Origin: Aliidiomarina sp.
GTDB taxonomy: Bacteria; Pseudomonadota; Gammaproteobacteria; Enterobacterales; Alteromonadaceae
Direction of reading: 5' to 3'
DNA length: 64,000 bases
Assembly: GCF_022565475.1 (NCBI RefSeq)
Contig: NZ_JAIUMR010000010.1
Span: forward strand, 43,733-107,732
Part shown: piece by piece, positions 27,607 through 39,517 of the stretch
Numbering within the stretch: the stretch's first letter is position 1
Layout: every line of letters begins with the position of its first letter
Made by a program: the position numbers and the translations under genes
Notes under the pieces: model-generated
Databases searched by the model: none
The model's input: only the letters and a program-made list of their open reading frames with translations
Told to the model about the DNA's origin: nothing

Positions 27607-30474
27607 ATGCTCTTAATGCCAACTATCGATTTGAGCCCAGACCAAGGCTTTAAGCTGGATCAGAGTATTGCAGCCGATAGCCAACGCGATCTTGAGCGAC
27701 TAGGTGCCTTGCTGTCCGACTCTGAGCAACAACAGCAGCTTAAATGGCTGGTGCAGGTTAGCCCCTTTCTTGCCCGCACGATAATGCGTTATCAAACCTT
27801 GGCGCTCGACCGAATCTTGGCTCCTTCTGCCGCAAATCGTCAAGACCTGCGTGAGCAATTACAGGCCGCAGATAGTGAACAAATGGTCATGAAGGTTTTG
27901 CGACAGTTTCGCCATGTCGAAATGGGCCGAATCGCGGCACTCGACTTGCTTGGCTTAATGCCTTTGGCACGGGTACTCAATGAATGCTCGGCAATGGCCG
28001 ACATGATGATTGAAGAAACAATGGAGCATGTGCAGGAAGCACTTGCACCGAGGTACGGTCGCGCCCTAAATGCGCATGGCGAGATCTTGCCACTTGTCGT
28101 TTTTGCGATGGGCAAGTTGGGAGGCCAAGAGCTTAATTTTTCTTCCGACATTGATTTGATTTTTTGCTTTCCTGAACACGGCGAAACTCAACAAGGTCGT
28201 CAAGTAGTCGCCTTTGATGTCTATTATCAGAAGGTTGCGCAGTTGTTTTTAAAGCTGCTCGGTCAGCAGACCGCTGATGGTCAGCCATTTCGAATTGACA
28301 TGCGGTTGCGGCCATTTGGTCAATCCGGTCCTATGGTTGCGAGTTTAGATGCGCTCGAGGACTATTATCACGAACAAGGACGAATGTGGGAGCGTTATGC
28401 ACTGATAAAAGCGCGTGTGCTTAATGCGTCAGCTGATTTGGTCGAGAAAGTGAATCGTACGCTGCGACCTTTTATATATCGCCGTTATCTGGATTACAGT
28501 GCGATTGACGCGCTGCGAAAAATGAAGTTGTTGATCAATCAGGAAGCTCGCCGCAAAGGAGTGGCGGATAATATAAAACTGGGTCAAGGCGGAATTCGCG
28601 AAGTCGAGTTCGTTACGCAAGTGTTTCAACTGATTCGCGGTGGCCGTGAAAGCGAACTACAAACGCGCTCGTTATTGGCCGCTTTGTCGGTCTGCGAAGA
28701 ACAGCAACACCTTGATGCTCAGGCAGTGGCCGAACTGCTTCAAGGTTATGCCTGGTTACGCAAGCTCGAGCATACGTTGCAAGAGATCAATGACGAGCAA
28801 ACACAAACTTTACCGCAAGATGAGCTTGGGCGATGTCGGGTTTTAGCCATTTGTGGATTTCCGCAAACGGCTGCAGGCTGGGATGAACTAATTGCAAAGA
28901 CCCAACAACACATGAACAAAATCCATCAACATTTTCTTGATGCGATTGGTGGTGAAGACGATCTCCGCGCAATGGATGAAAGTGAGTTTGCGATCTTATG
29001 GCAAGACTTGCTGGCGGACGAGACCGCGCTCGATGTTCTTACTGAGGCTGGCGCTGCGGATCCGCAAGCGTGCTGGGATGCAATTCAAGCATTTCGTATT
29101 CAATTGCGCAAACGACCCTCCGGTCCCCGTGGTCGAGAGCTACAAGCAAATCTTGTCCCGGCGTTAATCGAGGGGGTACTCAAATATCCTAATGCCGATC
29201 GGGTACTGCAACGCGTGTTCGAAATCGTCGGGCAAATCGCTTCGCGGACGACGTATCTTGAGTTGCTGGCAGAAAACCGTGATGCGCGCAAACAATTAAC
29301 CTTTCTTTGTCAGGCGAGTCCGTGGATTGCCCATTTATTGGCGAAATTCCCGCTGCTACTCGATGAGCTAATCGATCCAGTACAGCTCTACCAATTACCT
29401 GAAGTAGAAAGTTACCGTCGTCGTGTAAGTGACTACTTGCTCCGGTTACCAACCGATGATGCCGAGGCACAGATGGATGCTTTGCGCCAGGTCAAGCAGA
29501 TTTTCCAGCTCAAAGTCGCTGCCGCAGATCTCAATGAAGGCGTGCACTTGATGCGCGTCAGTGACCACCTCACCTTTTTAGCTGAAGCCATTATCGAACA
29601 AGTGGTCTTGCTGGCTTGGCGGCAATTAACGGCCGTTCATGGTTGCCCACCGGGACGGGATGAAAGCGATACCGGATTTGCAGTCATAGCGTATGGCAAA
29701 CTCGGTGGCTATGAGCTCGGCTATGGCTCCGACTTAGACTTGGTTTTCATGAGTGCGGATGATAATCAAGGAGAGACTGACGGCAAGAAGCCCCTTGATG
29801 TCCAGCAGTTTTATCTGCGCTTGGCTCAGCGTGTATTGCATCTATTTACGACGAGAACCCTCAGTGGTGTTTTGTATGATGTCGATATGCGCCTACGTCC
29901 TTCCGGTCAGGCCGGATTGCTCGTCGTTCGCGCCAGCACTTATCGTGAGTACTTGCGCAATGATGCCTGGACTTGGGAGCTGCAAGCATTAGTCCGAGCC
30001 CGAATGGTGTTTGGCCACCCCTCGTTGTATGAACAATTTTCAGCAATACGCAAGAACACCCTTTGCCGCAAGCGCGACCACGATTCACTGCGTGCTGACG
30101 TCATCGCCATGCGGGAAAAAATGCGGGGACACTTGTGGCAGAAAAACAATGGGCGCTGGGATGTGAAGCAAATGCCCGGGGGTATTGCTGATATTGAATT
30201 TATCACTCAGTATTTAGTGCTTGCGTATAGTGAAAGCTATGAAGATTTGGCGATATGGACCGATAATATTCGAATTCTTGAGATTGCCGCGGGTAATAAG
30301 CTACTCAGTGAAGCTGATGTTATTCAGTTGATTGACGCCTATCAACAATACCGAGTTGAGTTGCATCGACTCGCCTTAGCCGAGCAGGGACGCATGAGTG
30401 AGCGCGACTTTGCCGAGCCTGCTGCGCAAGTGACACGTATTTGGCAGCAGGTCTTTGCTGATAGCGTACATTAA
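27607..30474 (+). CDS. glnE: Glutamine synthetase adenylyltransferase/deadenylase
   Basis: GlnE adds AMP to, and removes it from, glutamine synthetase under the control of PII and glutamine. The 955-residue protein has two nucleotidyltransferase domains. The N-terminal deadenylylase carries KLGGQELNFSSDIDLIFCF near residue 175; the C-terminal adenylyltransferase carries KLGGYELGYGSDLDLVF near 700. Each has its own downstream DxRLRP motif (IDMRLRPFGQSGP and VDMRLRPSGQAG). AAGGA stands 6-7 bases before the ATG and overlaps the end of the CYTH gene. It converges with the lpxL-like gene. Confidence 0.96.
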   Translation: MLLMPTIDLSPDQGFKLDQSIAADSQRDLERLGALLSDSEQQQQLKWLVQVSPFLARTIMRYQTLALDRILAPSAANRQDLREQLQAADSEQMVMKVLRQFRHVEMGRIAALDLLGLMPLARVLNECSAMADMMIEETMEHVQEALAPRYGRALNAHGEILPLVVFAMGKLGGQELNFSSDIDLIFCFPEHGETQQGRQVVAFDVYYQKVAQLFLKLLGQQTADGQPFRIDMRLRPFGQSGPMVASLDALEDYYHEQGRMWERYALIKARVLNASADLVEKVNRTLRPFIYRRYLDYSAIDALRKMKLLINQEARRKGVADNIKLGQGGIREVEFVTQVFQLIRGGRESELQTRSLLAALSVCEEQQHLDAQAVAELLQGYAWLRKLEHTLQEINDEQTQTLPQDELGRCRVLAICGFPQTAAGWDELIAKTQQHMNKIHQHFLDAIGGEDDLRAMDESEFAILWQDLLADETALDVLTEAGAADPQACWDAIQAFRIQLRKRPSGPRGRELQANLVPALIEGVLKYPNADRVLQRVFEIVGQIASRTTYLELLAENRDARKQLTFLCQASPWIAHLLAKFPLLLDELIDPVQLYQLPEVESYRRRVSDYLLRLPTDDAEAQMDALRQVKQIFQLKVAAADLNEGVHLMRVSDHLTFLAEAIIEQVVLLAWRQLTAVHGCPPGRDESDTGFAVIAYGKLGGYELGYGSDLDLVFMSADDNQGETDGKKPLDVQQFYLRLAQRVLHLFTTRTLSGVLYDVDMRLRPSGQAGLLVVRASTYREYLRNDAWTWELQALVRARMVFGHPSLYEQFSAIRKNTLCRKRDHDSLRADVIAMREKMRGHLWQKNNGRWDVKQMPGGIADIEFITQYLVLAYSESYEDLAIWTDNIRILEIAAGNKLLSEADVIQLIDAYQQYRVELHRLALAEQGRMSERDFAEPAAQVTRIWQQVFADSVH

Positions 30475-30488
30475 GTGACTACGATTGT

Positions 30489-31469
30489 TTATGCTGAGGT
30501 TTTGTTGCTGTCGTAATAGCTTGGCAGATCGTCAGTCGGACGTGTTTTGAAGCGCCGGTGCATCCACATATACATTTCGGGATCGGCTTTTACCGCGCGT
30601 TCGACCTCGAGATTAACGCGACGCGCATCTTCTTCCTCACTGCCACTCGGAATGTCCGCCATTGTCGGATGAATTCTCAGAACATACCCTTGCGTTCCGG
30701 GCAGCCGCTCGCAGGTACTAATGAGCGTGATACAGTTCGCGCTATTCGCAAACAAGCTTGTGCCAGTTGTGGTTGCTGCGTCTGGTACCTCGAACAGTGG
30801 CACGTAGACCGCTCGGTTGCGGCCATAGTCTTGATCCGGGAGATAGCCACAGACTTCGCCTTGGTCCAAAGCGGCGATCATGCCGCGTACATCTTTTTTG
30901 CGCAGCATGTACTTATTACTGCGACTGCGGCCACGGGTCTGAAGATATTCCATTAAGGGATTATTATGGGGTCGGTAGAGTCCCACTGAAGGTCGAATTA
31001 AACCAAACACGCGGGCATGCACTTCTAAACACAAAAAATGAAAGAGCAGCAGAAACACGCCTTTACCTTCTTTTTCTGCAGCCTCAATATGTTCCCAGCC
31101 TTCGACTTTGAGTTTTCGGCGCATACGCCAGTCAGGCCACCACCAAGCCATTCCTGTTTCCAACAACGCAATGCCGGTGTTTTTAAAATTTTCTCGAATC
31201 AGACGCTCGCGCTCCGCGGCTGGCATGTTGGGAAAACAGAGCTCTATATTGCGTCGAGCAACTCGAACGCGTTTCGGGAACAGACGATAAAACAAGCGTC
31301 CAATCAGGCGGCCTAAGGCTAATTGCAGCCGAAAGGGTAGCCATGACAATAGATACATGAAGCCAATGCCCAACCAGGTTGGCCAAAACTTTGGATGCAG
31401 ATAGAAGGCGCGAAAGCGCGGCAGCTCGACAGAATGCTTGGTCTTGTGCTGGGATGATTGCTGGGTCAC
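30489..31469 (-). CDS. lpxL: Lipid A late acyltransferase, LpxL-like
   Basis: This inner-membrane enzyme transfers a secondary acyl chain (laurate or similar) from acyl-ACP to Kdo2-lipid IVA. An N-terminal membrane anchor (WLGIGFMYLLSWLP) is followed by the catalytic H-x4-E motif in FHFLCLEVHARVFG, the RPHNNPLMEYLQT segment and GYLPDQDYG, all as in LpxL/LpxM proteins. Length 326 is near E. coli LpxL (306). I favour LpxL over LpxM by overall resemblance. It lies downstream of tolC on the same strand but behind a terminator. Confidence 0.87.
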   Translation of the reverse strand: MTQQSSQHKTKHSVELPRFRAFYLHPKFWPTWLGIGFMYLLSWLPFRLQLALGRLIGRLFYRLFPKRVRVARRNIELCFPNMPAAERERLIRENFKNTGIALLETGMAWWWPDWRMRRKLKVEGWEHIEAAEKEGKGVFLLLFHFLCLEVHARVFGLIRPSVGLYRPHNNPLMEYLQTRGRSRSNKYMLRKKDVRGMIAALDQGEVCGYLPDQDYGRNRAVYVPLFEVPDAATTTGTSLFANSANCITLISTCERLPGTQGYVLRIHPTMADIPSGSEEEDARRVNLEVERAVKADPEMYMWMHRRFKTRPTDDLPSYYDSNKTSA

Positions 31470-31513
31470 GCAAGTTACCTTTTAGTTTTGCTTGATTGTA
31501 ACTGAGCAGTACC

Positions 31514-31545
31514 AGAAAAAGCAAAGCCGACCAATGGCCGGCTTT
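31514..31545 (-). terminator. Terminator after tolC
   Basis: Read on the minus strand, a 7-bp stem (31539-31545 with 31523-31529) is followed by GC and then five T residues. It lies 22 bases after the tolC stop and separates tolC from the lpxL-like gene. Confidence 0.75.
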
Positions 31546-31567
31546 ATCGATATACGGAAGGGATCAT

Positions 31568-32923
31568 TTACTGTTGCGGTGCAACAAGACCGTCGTTAAT
31601 AGTGAGTAAGTCGCCTTCAGAAATAATACCAGCAGCTTGATACAGTGCCAAAATTCGATTGACGTATGTATAACGGGCTTCTGACAGGTTCCGACGCGCA
31701 TTAAACAGGTTCCGCGTACTTTGCAGTACATCGACGATTGTCCGCGTACCCACTTCTAAACCGACTTGGGTCGCGTTTAAAGCGCTTTCAGCAGAAATAA
31801 CTGCTTGTTCGAACGCACGAATACTCGAAATGCTGGCGACCACGTCAAAATAAGCACTGCGAACTTCACGCTCTACTGCACGACGATTTTCTTCCAACGT
31901 TTGACTGACTGAGACATAGTCGGCGCGCGCTTGCTCAGTGCTTGCCACTGTACGGCCACCGGAATACAAGGGTAAGGTCAGTTGCAAACCAATGTTCCGT
32001 GAGTTTAAGCCACTAACACTGCGGCTTCCTGCAGCACTACTGGTGTCCTGATCACGATTGGAGTAGCTTGCGTTTAAACTGACGCGTGGATAATGGCCTG
32101 CCCGCGCTAGCTCGATGCGCTGCTCGGCGATTTCTAAACCGCTGCGGCTAATCAGCAACTGAAGGTTACGATCGTGGGCGAGTTGAATCCAACGCTCTAC
32201 GCCTTGTGGGTCAGGGCGTACTGGATCAAAACGGTCGGTGTTTAAACGGTGGATGTCTGCATGCTGACGACCGGTGATTTCACGTAGCCCTTCAAGGGTG
32301 ATTTCAACTCGGTTCTGCGCTTGGATTTCTTGAGCGACGGCATTGTCAAATTGCGCTTGCGCTTCATGAACATCTGTAATTGCCGTCAAACCAACTGAAA
32401 ATCGATGCTTGGTTTGCTCTAGCTGCCGTTCAATTGCTCGCTTTTCTGCTTGCACAAACTCGAGATTATCCTGGGCTTGTAATACCGCAAAGTAAGCATT
32501 GGTCACGCGTAACATGAGTTGCTGACGAGCCAACAAATAGTTTACTTCGGCTTGATAAGCTTGCTTTTCAACAATGCCAGTACCGCGCCAAGTGCCAAGG
32601 TTAAATACCGTTTGCGACAATGACACTTCTTGACTAAACGACGTGCTATTGGTGGTGCGTACCACGAAACCGTCATCTGTTGTATTAACACCATCAGACT
32701 TACTGTCCGAGTAGTTCATGCCAAAATTAATTTGTGGCCACCAATCTGCTCGAGAAACGTCTACCCCAGCTTTTGCGGAGTCACGGTCAGAAGCAGCACG
32801 CAATAGGCGGGGATCGTTTTCTAAAGCGAGACGATAGATGTCGGTAAGGTCAGTTGCTTGGGTCGGAACAATGGCTAGGCCCAAGCCTAGGGAGAGTGCG
32901 ACAGCTAAACATTTAATCTTCAT
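31568..32923 (-). CDS. tolC: TolC family outer membrane efflux channel
   Basis: TolC forms the trimeric outer-membrane duct for drug efflux and type I secretion. The signal peptide (MKIKCLAVALSLGLGLAIVPTQA) is followed by two similar outer-membrane efflux protein repeats, roughly 25-220 and 230-430. Markers are LTDIYRLALENDPRLL, FSVGLTAITDVHEAQAQ and VGTRTIVDVLQSTRNLFNARRNL, the equivalent second-repeat helix. Length 451 is normal for a TolC after processing. It is divergent from nudF, as in E. coli, across 321 bases. Confidence 0.94.
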   Translation of the reverse strand: MKIKCLAVALSLGLGLAIVPTQATDLTDIYRLALENDPRLLRAASDRDSAKAGVDVSRADWWPQINFGMNYSDSKSDGVNTTDDGFVVRTTNSTSFSQEVSLSQTVFNLGTWRGTGIVEKQAYQAEVNYLLARQQLMLRVTNAYFAVLQAQDNLEFVQAEKRAIERQLEQTKHRFSVGLTAITDVHEAQAQFDNAVAQEIQAQNRVEITLEGLREITGRQHADIHRLNTDRFDPVRPDPQGVERWIQLAHDRNLQLLISRSGLEIAEQRIELARAGHYPRVSLNASYSNRDQDTSSAAGSRSVSGLNSRNIGLQLTLPLYSGGRTVASTEQARADYVSVSQTLEENRRAVEREVRSAYFDVVASISSIRAFEQAVISAESALNATQVGLEVGTRTIVDVLQSTRNLFNARRNLSEARYTYVNRILALYQAAGIISEGDLLTINDGLVAPQQ

Positions 32924-33244
32924 CGGTTGTCGATTCCTTTATTAAAAAGGTACAGCTATGAGTACAAATCGGGTTCATGCGGCCAGTGTAGCCCGAGAGC
33001 ATACAGGAGGTCATCTTTTAAACACGCATTTTTGATGCGCTAAGTGTAACAGAATATTAGCTCATGTATATTAGGCGTGTCTAATACAGGCCCATCCTGC
33101 GACATATGGCTTCAGCATTGAGATAACTTGCAGCTTTTCTGCTCGGCAGGTAGGCTTTCGCACAGATAGAACGGCGTGAGCACCGATCTTATTCCTCGTG
33201 CCAGCGTAAATGACGATGGAATAAGTACAACGTAGGAGTGAGAT
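32924..33244. other. Intergenic region between tolC and nudF
   Basis: These 321 bases separate the divergent tolC and nudF genes and must carry both promoters. I see no convincing coding sequence. Two inverted repeats stand out: TATTAG-6-CTAATA at 33069-33086, and a longer imperfect one at 33188-33225 just before nudF (listed separately). I could not assign -35/-10 boxes with confidence. Confidence 0.6.
33188..33225 (+). repeat. Inverted repeat in the nudF leader
   Basis: The arms 33188-33199 and 33213-33225 form a 12-bp stem with one bulged T and a 13-base loop. It ends 19 bases before the nudF start, close to its ribosome-binding site (TAGGAG at 33232-33237). There is no T tract, so it is not an intrinsic terminator. 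A protein operator or an RNA structure near the start site are both possible. Confidence 0.65.
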
Positions 33245-33868
33245 GTGGATCAGTTCAATTATGAAGATGTAGAAATTCGCGAAACGCATGAAGTTTATCG
33301 CGGTTTCTTTCGTGTCAACGTAGCAACCCTTCGCCACCGGTTATTTGCTGGGGGCTGGAGTGACTGGATGAAACGTGAAATCATGGATCGCGGTCATGCG
33401 GTTGTGGTGATCCCCTATGACCCGGTGAGTGATCAAATCGTCATGCTTGAGCAATTTCGAGTCGGAGCTATGGCCACGAGCACTACGCCTTGGCTGCATG
33501 AATTAGTGGCAGGCATGGTCGACGAGGGCGAAACCCATGAACAAGTCGCCCGTCGGGAGTTGCAAGAAGAAGCTGGCTTAGCTGCGAATTCATTACATTA
33601 TGCTTTAAGTTACTTATCGAGCCCTGGCGGCATGACTGAACGTATCTACATTTACTTAGCCCAAGTTGACGCAGACTCAGCTTCGAAGTTTGGTGGCTTG
33701 GCCAGTGAACATGAGGATATCAAAGTGACCCCGTTAGCGCGCACGCAAGTCATGAGCATGTTAGAAGCCGGTCGGATGGATAACGCAGCGACCGTAATTG
33801 GGTTACAATGGTTGGCAATTCACTTAAACCGATTCCGCCACCAATGGGGGTTTTCTGACGTTGAATAA
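33245..33868 (+). CDS. nudF: ADP-ribose pyrophosphatase NudF
   Basis: NudF is a NUDIX hydrolase that splits ADP-ribose into AMP and ribose-5-phosphate. The NUDIX box is complete at about residues 97-119 (GMVDEGETHEQVARRELQEE, then AGL). The family-specific glutamate loop regions VMLEQFRVGAM and SPGGMTERIYIYLA are present. Length 207 agrees with E. coli NudF (209). The stop codon lies inside the start of yqiB, so the two are translationally coupled. Confidence 0.93.
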   Translation: MDQFNYEDVEIRETHEVYRGFFRVNVATLRHRLFAGGWSDWMKREIMDRGHAVVVIPYDPVSDQIVMLEQFRVGAMATSTTPWLHELVAGMVDEGETHEQVARRELQEEAGLAANSLHYALSYLSSPGGMTERIYIYLAQVDADSASKFGGLASEHEDIKVTPLARTQVMSMLEAGRMDNAATVIGLQWLAIHLNRFRHQWGFSDVE

Positions 33869-34301
33869 AAAGCGCTACGTACCAGATTTACAACGTCTAC
33901 ATAGCTTGGCGGAGCGCAACTATGCCGCGCTGCAACGCTTGTTAACGCAGAGCCCAGACGAACCCTTACAACGAGAAATTTTGGTGGGTGACCAGTTGCG
34001 TTTCCAGATTGCAGAGAAGACGTCTGCACGTTACACCACGGATTTGGCCATCGCGCAAACCGCGCCAGACACGCATGATTTTGTCAAAGCGTCATTTATT
34101 GTGCGTTTATATCACGACGCTCGGATGGCTGAAATCATTGATTGCCAGGGTCAAGAGCGTTTAACCGCTTTAACTTTAACGGCAGAAAATCCAGCATATC
34201 CGCGCGATGAGAAGCTGCAATTGAATCAGCATCTGGCGGATTGGCTCAAGCTCTGTTTTCAAACTGGACGGATACAATACGAATTTAACTATGCTGGCTA
34301 G
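33861..34301 (+). CDS. yqiB: DUF1249 protein YqiB
   Basis: This conserved protein of unknown function (146 residues, DUF1249) sits in E. coli in the nudF-yqiB-cpdA-yqiA-parE series. Recognisable segments are KKRYVPDLQRLHSLAERNYA at the N-terminus, FIVRLYHDARMAEI in the middle and LNQHLADWLKLCF near the end. The start appears to be a TTG at 33861, which overlaps nudF by eight bases. No ATG fits the conserved N-terminus. Here cpdA and yqiA are missing and parE follows directly. Confidence 0.88.
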   Translation: MNKKRYVPDLQRLHSLAERNYAALQRLLTQSPDEPLQREILVGDQLRFQIAEKTSARYTTDLAIAQTAPDTHDFVKASFIVRLYHDARMAEIIDCQGQERLTALTLTAENPAYPRDEKLQLNQHLADWLKLCFQTGRIQYEFNYAG

Positions 34302-34392
34302 TGACATCCGCACCTAGTATCTGTATTAATAAGATCTACAGCGTTGTGACCACACGAATTCGCGTACAACTATAACAACAGTCGAGCTTTAA

Positions 34393-36288
<1,896 letters not shown>

Positions 36289-36353
36289 CTTAGCAAGCAC
36301 CGAAATGTTGCGTGAATGAAACTGGATAATAATAAAGTGAAACAGGACTGGCT

Positions 36354-38633
36354 ATGAGTACGGCATTGGAAAATATTGAACAGCAGCCATTACATGCATT
36401 TACCGAGCAAGCGTATCTCAATTATTCGATGTACGTGATTATGGATCGTGCTTTACCACACATTGGTGATGGCCTTAAGCCGGTTCAGCGCCGCATTATC
36501 TACGCCATGTCAGAGCTTGGTTTGTCTGCGTTGGCAAAATATAAAAAATCAGCCCGCACGGTCGGTGATGTGTTGGGTAAATTCCACCCACATGGTGACT
36601 CTGCTTGCTACGAAGCCATGGTATTAATGGCACAACCATTTTCGTATCGTTATCCGTTAGTCGATGGGCAAGGGAACTGGGGTTCCGCCGATGATCCTAA
36701 GTCGTTTGCTGCCATGCGGTATACCGAAGCTCGCTTGTCTCGTTTTAGTGAGGTATTGCTCGCTGAATTAGCCCAAGGAACGTCAGACTGGGTGCCGAAC
36801 TTCGATGGAACCATGGACGAGCCGAAGATCCTACCGGCGCGCCTACCGCATATTTTATTAAATGGTGTGACCGGTATTGCTGTCGGCATGGCGACTGATA
36901 TTCCACCGCATAACGCTCGCGAAGTCGCTAATGCGTGTGCATTGCTACTCGATCAGCCCAAAGCCACGCTAAGCGATATTATGGCGCATGTGCGCGGACC
37001 AGATTATCCGACTGATGCGGAAGTGATTACCGCGGCAGACGATATCGAGAAAATATATGAAACTGGGCGTGGCAGCATCAAAATGCGCGCTCGCTATGTG
37101 ATGGAAGATGGCGAGGTTGTCATCGACGCTTTGCCACATCAAGCCTCTGGTGCGCGCATACTTGAGCAAATTGCCGCGCAGATGCAAGCCAAAAAGCTGC
37201 CGATGGTTTCTGACTTGCGGGATGAGTCAGATCATGAAAATCCGACGCGTTTAGTCATTGTTCCGCGTTCGAATCGAGTTGATGTTGAACAACTCATGGC
37301 GCACTTATTTGCCACCACGGATCTTGAGAAGAACTATCGCGTCAATTTAAACATGCTCGGACTTGACGGGCGTCCGCAGGTTAAACCGTTAGTCTCTATT
37401 CTCCAAGAGTGGCTTGATTACCGTCTGCAAACCGTGACACGCCGGCTGCAGTTTCGTTTAGACAAAGTTGAACGCCGCCTGCATATCCTTGACGGTCTCC
37501 TTATCGCGTTTCTGAATATCGATGAAGTGATTGAAATCATTCGTCACGAAGAACAGCCGAAAGTGGAGTTGATGCGTCGGTTTGAGCTCTCAGACACGCA
37601 AGCGGAAGCAATTCTCGAACTGAAATTACGCCACTTGGCGAAGCTCGAAGAAATAAAGTTGCGTGCTGAACAAGATGAGCTCGCTAAAGAACGTGATCAA
37701 TTGCAAACGTTACTGAGCTCTGAGCGGCGAATGAAAACGCTCATTAAGAAAGAATTGTTAGCGGATGCGGAAAAATACGGTGATGACCGTCGCTCGCCTC
37801 TGGTCGAACGGAAAGAGGCCAAAGCGTTGTCTGAGCGTGAGTTAACGCCGTCAGAAGCCGTGACTGTTGTGCTCTCGCAAAAAGGTTGGGTACGCGCAGC
37901 AAAAGGGCATGATATTGATGGCGCCGCGCTTGGCTACAAAGCAGGGGACAGTTTCCTTGCCCAAGCTTCCGGTCGCAGCAACCAGCCGGTCGTGTTTATT
38001 GATACATCAGGCCGCAGTTATAGCTGTGAAGCGCATACATTGCCTTCAGCACGCACGCAAGGTGAGCCGTTGTCAGGTCGCTTTAGTTTAGTGGCGGGCG
38101 AGAGTGTTTCCCAAGTTCTGATGAGTAAAGACGAGCAATTATGGTTGCTTGCATCCGATGCTGGTTATGGATTTGTGGCCAAGTTTAGCGATATGCAAAG
38201 TCGCGTGAAGAATGGTAAAGCCTTACTTTCTTTGCCAAGCTCTGCACGAGTACTTGCACCGCAGCGAGTAAATGCAGTTGAATCAGATTTGATCGTGGCT
38301 GTGTCCAATGAGGGACGACTACTAGCGTTTCCAGTGGCTGATCTTCCGCAATTAGCCAAAGGTAAAGGCAACAAGATTATTAGCATTCCATCTAGTCGAG
38401 CTAAACTGCGTGAAGAGTATGTGCAAGCAGTGACGGTAATGCCAGCAGATGCGACCTTAGTGGTTCATGCAGGTAAGCGGAAGTTACAACTCAAACCCTC
38501 TGATCTTGAGCATTATCGAGGCGAACGCGGACGACGTGGGAATAAGTTACCGAGAGGCTTGCAGCGCGTTGACGCGCTCGATTTTGAATTATCGGAAAAA
38601 CCTCAAGAAATTCAGGAAAATGACGCAGAATAG
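36354..38633 (+). CDS. parC: DNA topoisomerase IV subunit A
   Basis: ParC cuts and rejoins DNA in topoisomerase IV. The active-site tyrosine lies in [11 protein letters not shown]. The quinolone-resistance segment reads [17 protein letters not shown], so the serine and glutamate corresponding to E. coli Ser80 and Glu84 are unaltered. The C-terminal half forms the pinwheel domain with [18 protein letters not shown] blades. Length 759 is normal (E. coli 752). It is co-directional with parE and ends at a terminator. Confidence 0.97.
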   Translation: MSTALENIEQQPLHAFTEQAYLNYSMYVIMDRALPHIGDGLKPVQRRIIYAMSELGLSALAKYKKSARTVGDVLGKFHPHGDSACYEAMVLMAQPFSYRYPLVDGQGNWGSADDPKSFAAMRYTEARLSRFSEVLLAELAQGTSDWVPNFDGTMDEPKILPARLPHILLNGVTGIAVGMATDIPPHNAREVANACALLLDQPKATLSDIMAHVRGPDYPTDAEVITAADDIEKIYETGRGSIKMRARYVMEDGEVVIDALPHQASGARILEQIAAQMQAKKLPMVSDLRDESDHENPTRLVIVPRSNRVDVEQLMAHLFATTDLEKNYRVNLNMLGLDGRPQVKPLVSILQEWLDYRLQTVTRRLQFRLDKVERRLHILDGLLIAFLNIDEVIEIIRHEEQPKVELMRRFELSDTQAEAILELKLRHLAKLEEIKLRAEQDELAKERDQLQTLLSSERRMKTLIKKELLADAEKYGDDRRSPLVERKEAKALSERELTPSEAVTVVLSQKGWVRAAKGHDIDGAALGYKAGDSFLAQASGRSNQPVVFIDTSGRSYSCEAHTLPSARTQGEPLSGRFSLVAGESVSQVLMSKDEQLWLLASDAGYGFVAKFSDMQSRVKNGKALLSLPSSARVLAPQRVNAVESDLIVAVSNEGRLLAFPVADLPQLAKGKGNKIISIPSSRAKLREEYVQAVTVMPADATLVVHAGKRKLQLKPSDLEHYRGERGRRGNKLPRGLQRVDALDFELSEKPQEIQENDAE

Positions 38634-38660
38634 CTAATTTTTAATACAGCTGTACGCTAA

Positions 38661-38700
38661 AAGGGACTTACTCGTTAAAGGTAAGTCCCTTATTTTTATT
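38661..38700 (+). terminator. Terminator after parC
   Basis: An 11-bp stem (38661-38671 with 38681-38691, nine-base loop) leads into a T-rich tract. It closes the parE-parC region, 28 bases after the parC stop and 59 bases before plsC. Confidence 0.88.
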
Positions 38701-38758
38701 GGTCAAAATAAGACCTTTCAGGTTATACTGCGAGCCTAATTTTCGATTGAGAGTACAC

Positions 38759-39517
38759 ATGTTAGCTGTAATTAGATTACTGATTCTGGGTGTTTTTGTT
38801 GTGTTAGCGGGTGTTTTGGGCTCGTTATTTTGCCTAGTTAGGCCGTTTCATCGCAATAATACGGCGCTTTTTGCGCATTTGTTTGGACGGATGCACAAAT
38901 TACTCGGTGTTGACTTGGAGATCCGGGTGCCAGAAGAGGTGAAGCAAGGCGGTCCTTTTGTGTATATTGCTAATCACCAAAACAGTTACGACATTTTCAC
39001 CATGAGTCGAAGTTTATTGCCGGGTACCGTTACAATTGGTAAAAAGAGCCTAAAATGGGTTCCTTTTTTCGGTCAGCTGTATTGGCTGTCTGGAAATATC
39101 TTGATTGATCGCAAAAATAGTTCACGGGCACACGGAACAATAGGGACTGCTGTAAACGCAATTCAGCAGCGTAATTTATCGATCTGGATGTTCCCAGAAG
39201 GAACGCGCAGTTACGGCCGCGGTTTGTTGCCATTCAAGACCGGTGCCTTTCATACAGCGGTGCAGGCTAAGGTTCCGCTTGTTCCCGTGTGTATGTCGAC
39301 AACCCATGAAAAGATCAAGCTCAATCGTTGGAATAATGGTAAAGTAATTATCGAAATGATGCCGCCGATTGATACGCTAGGTTACTCGCGCGAGCGCATT
39401 CGCGAGCTGATGGCGACAAGTTATGAGCAAATGCTTGCTAAAATTAATCGCCTCGATGAAGAAGTTAAATCTGTCAATTCTCGGATTAAGTCGAGAGAGG
39501 GAGTACGTTCGTCGTGA
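38759..39517 (+). CDS. plsC: 1-acyl-glycerol-3-phosphate acyltransferase
   Basis: PlsC makes phosphatidic acid from lysophosphatidic acid at the inner membrane. After a hydrophobic N-terminus (VIRLLILGVFVVLAGVLGSLF) the H-x4-D catalytic motif appears as NHQNSYDIF near residue 74, followed by IGKKSLKWVPFFG and FPEGTRSYG. I chose the ATG at 38759 (252 residues, E. coli 245). The frame is open 20 codons further up but would run into the parC terminator. It overlaps rraB by four bases (GTGA). In E. coli plsC follows parC as well. Confidence 0.94.
   Translation: MLAVIRLLILGVFVVLAGVLGSLFCLVRPFHRNNTALFAHLFGRMHKLLGVDLEIRVPEEVKQGGPFVYIANHQNSYDIFTMSRSLLPGTVTIGKKSLKWVPFFGQLYWLSGNILIDRKNSSRAHGTIGTAVNAIQQRNLSIWMFPEGTRSYGRGLLPFKTGAFHTAVQAKVPLVPVCMSTTHEKIKLNRWNNGKVIIEMMPPIDTLGYSRERIRELMATSYEQMLAKINRLDEEVKSVNSRIKSREGVRSS

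Noticed and set aside
36354..38633. Quinolone-resistance change in ParC
   Set aside because: The [13 protein letters not shown] segment keeps the wild-type serine and glutamate.
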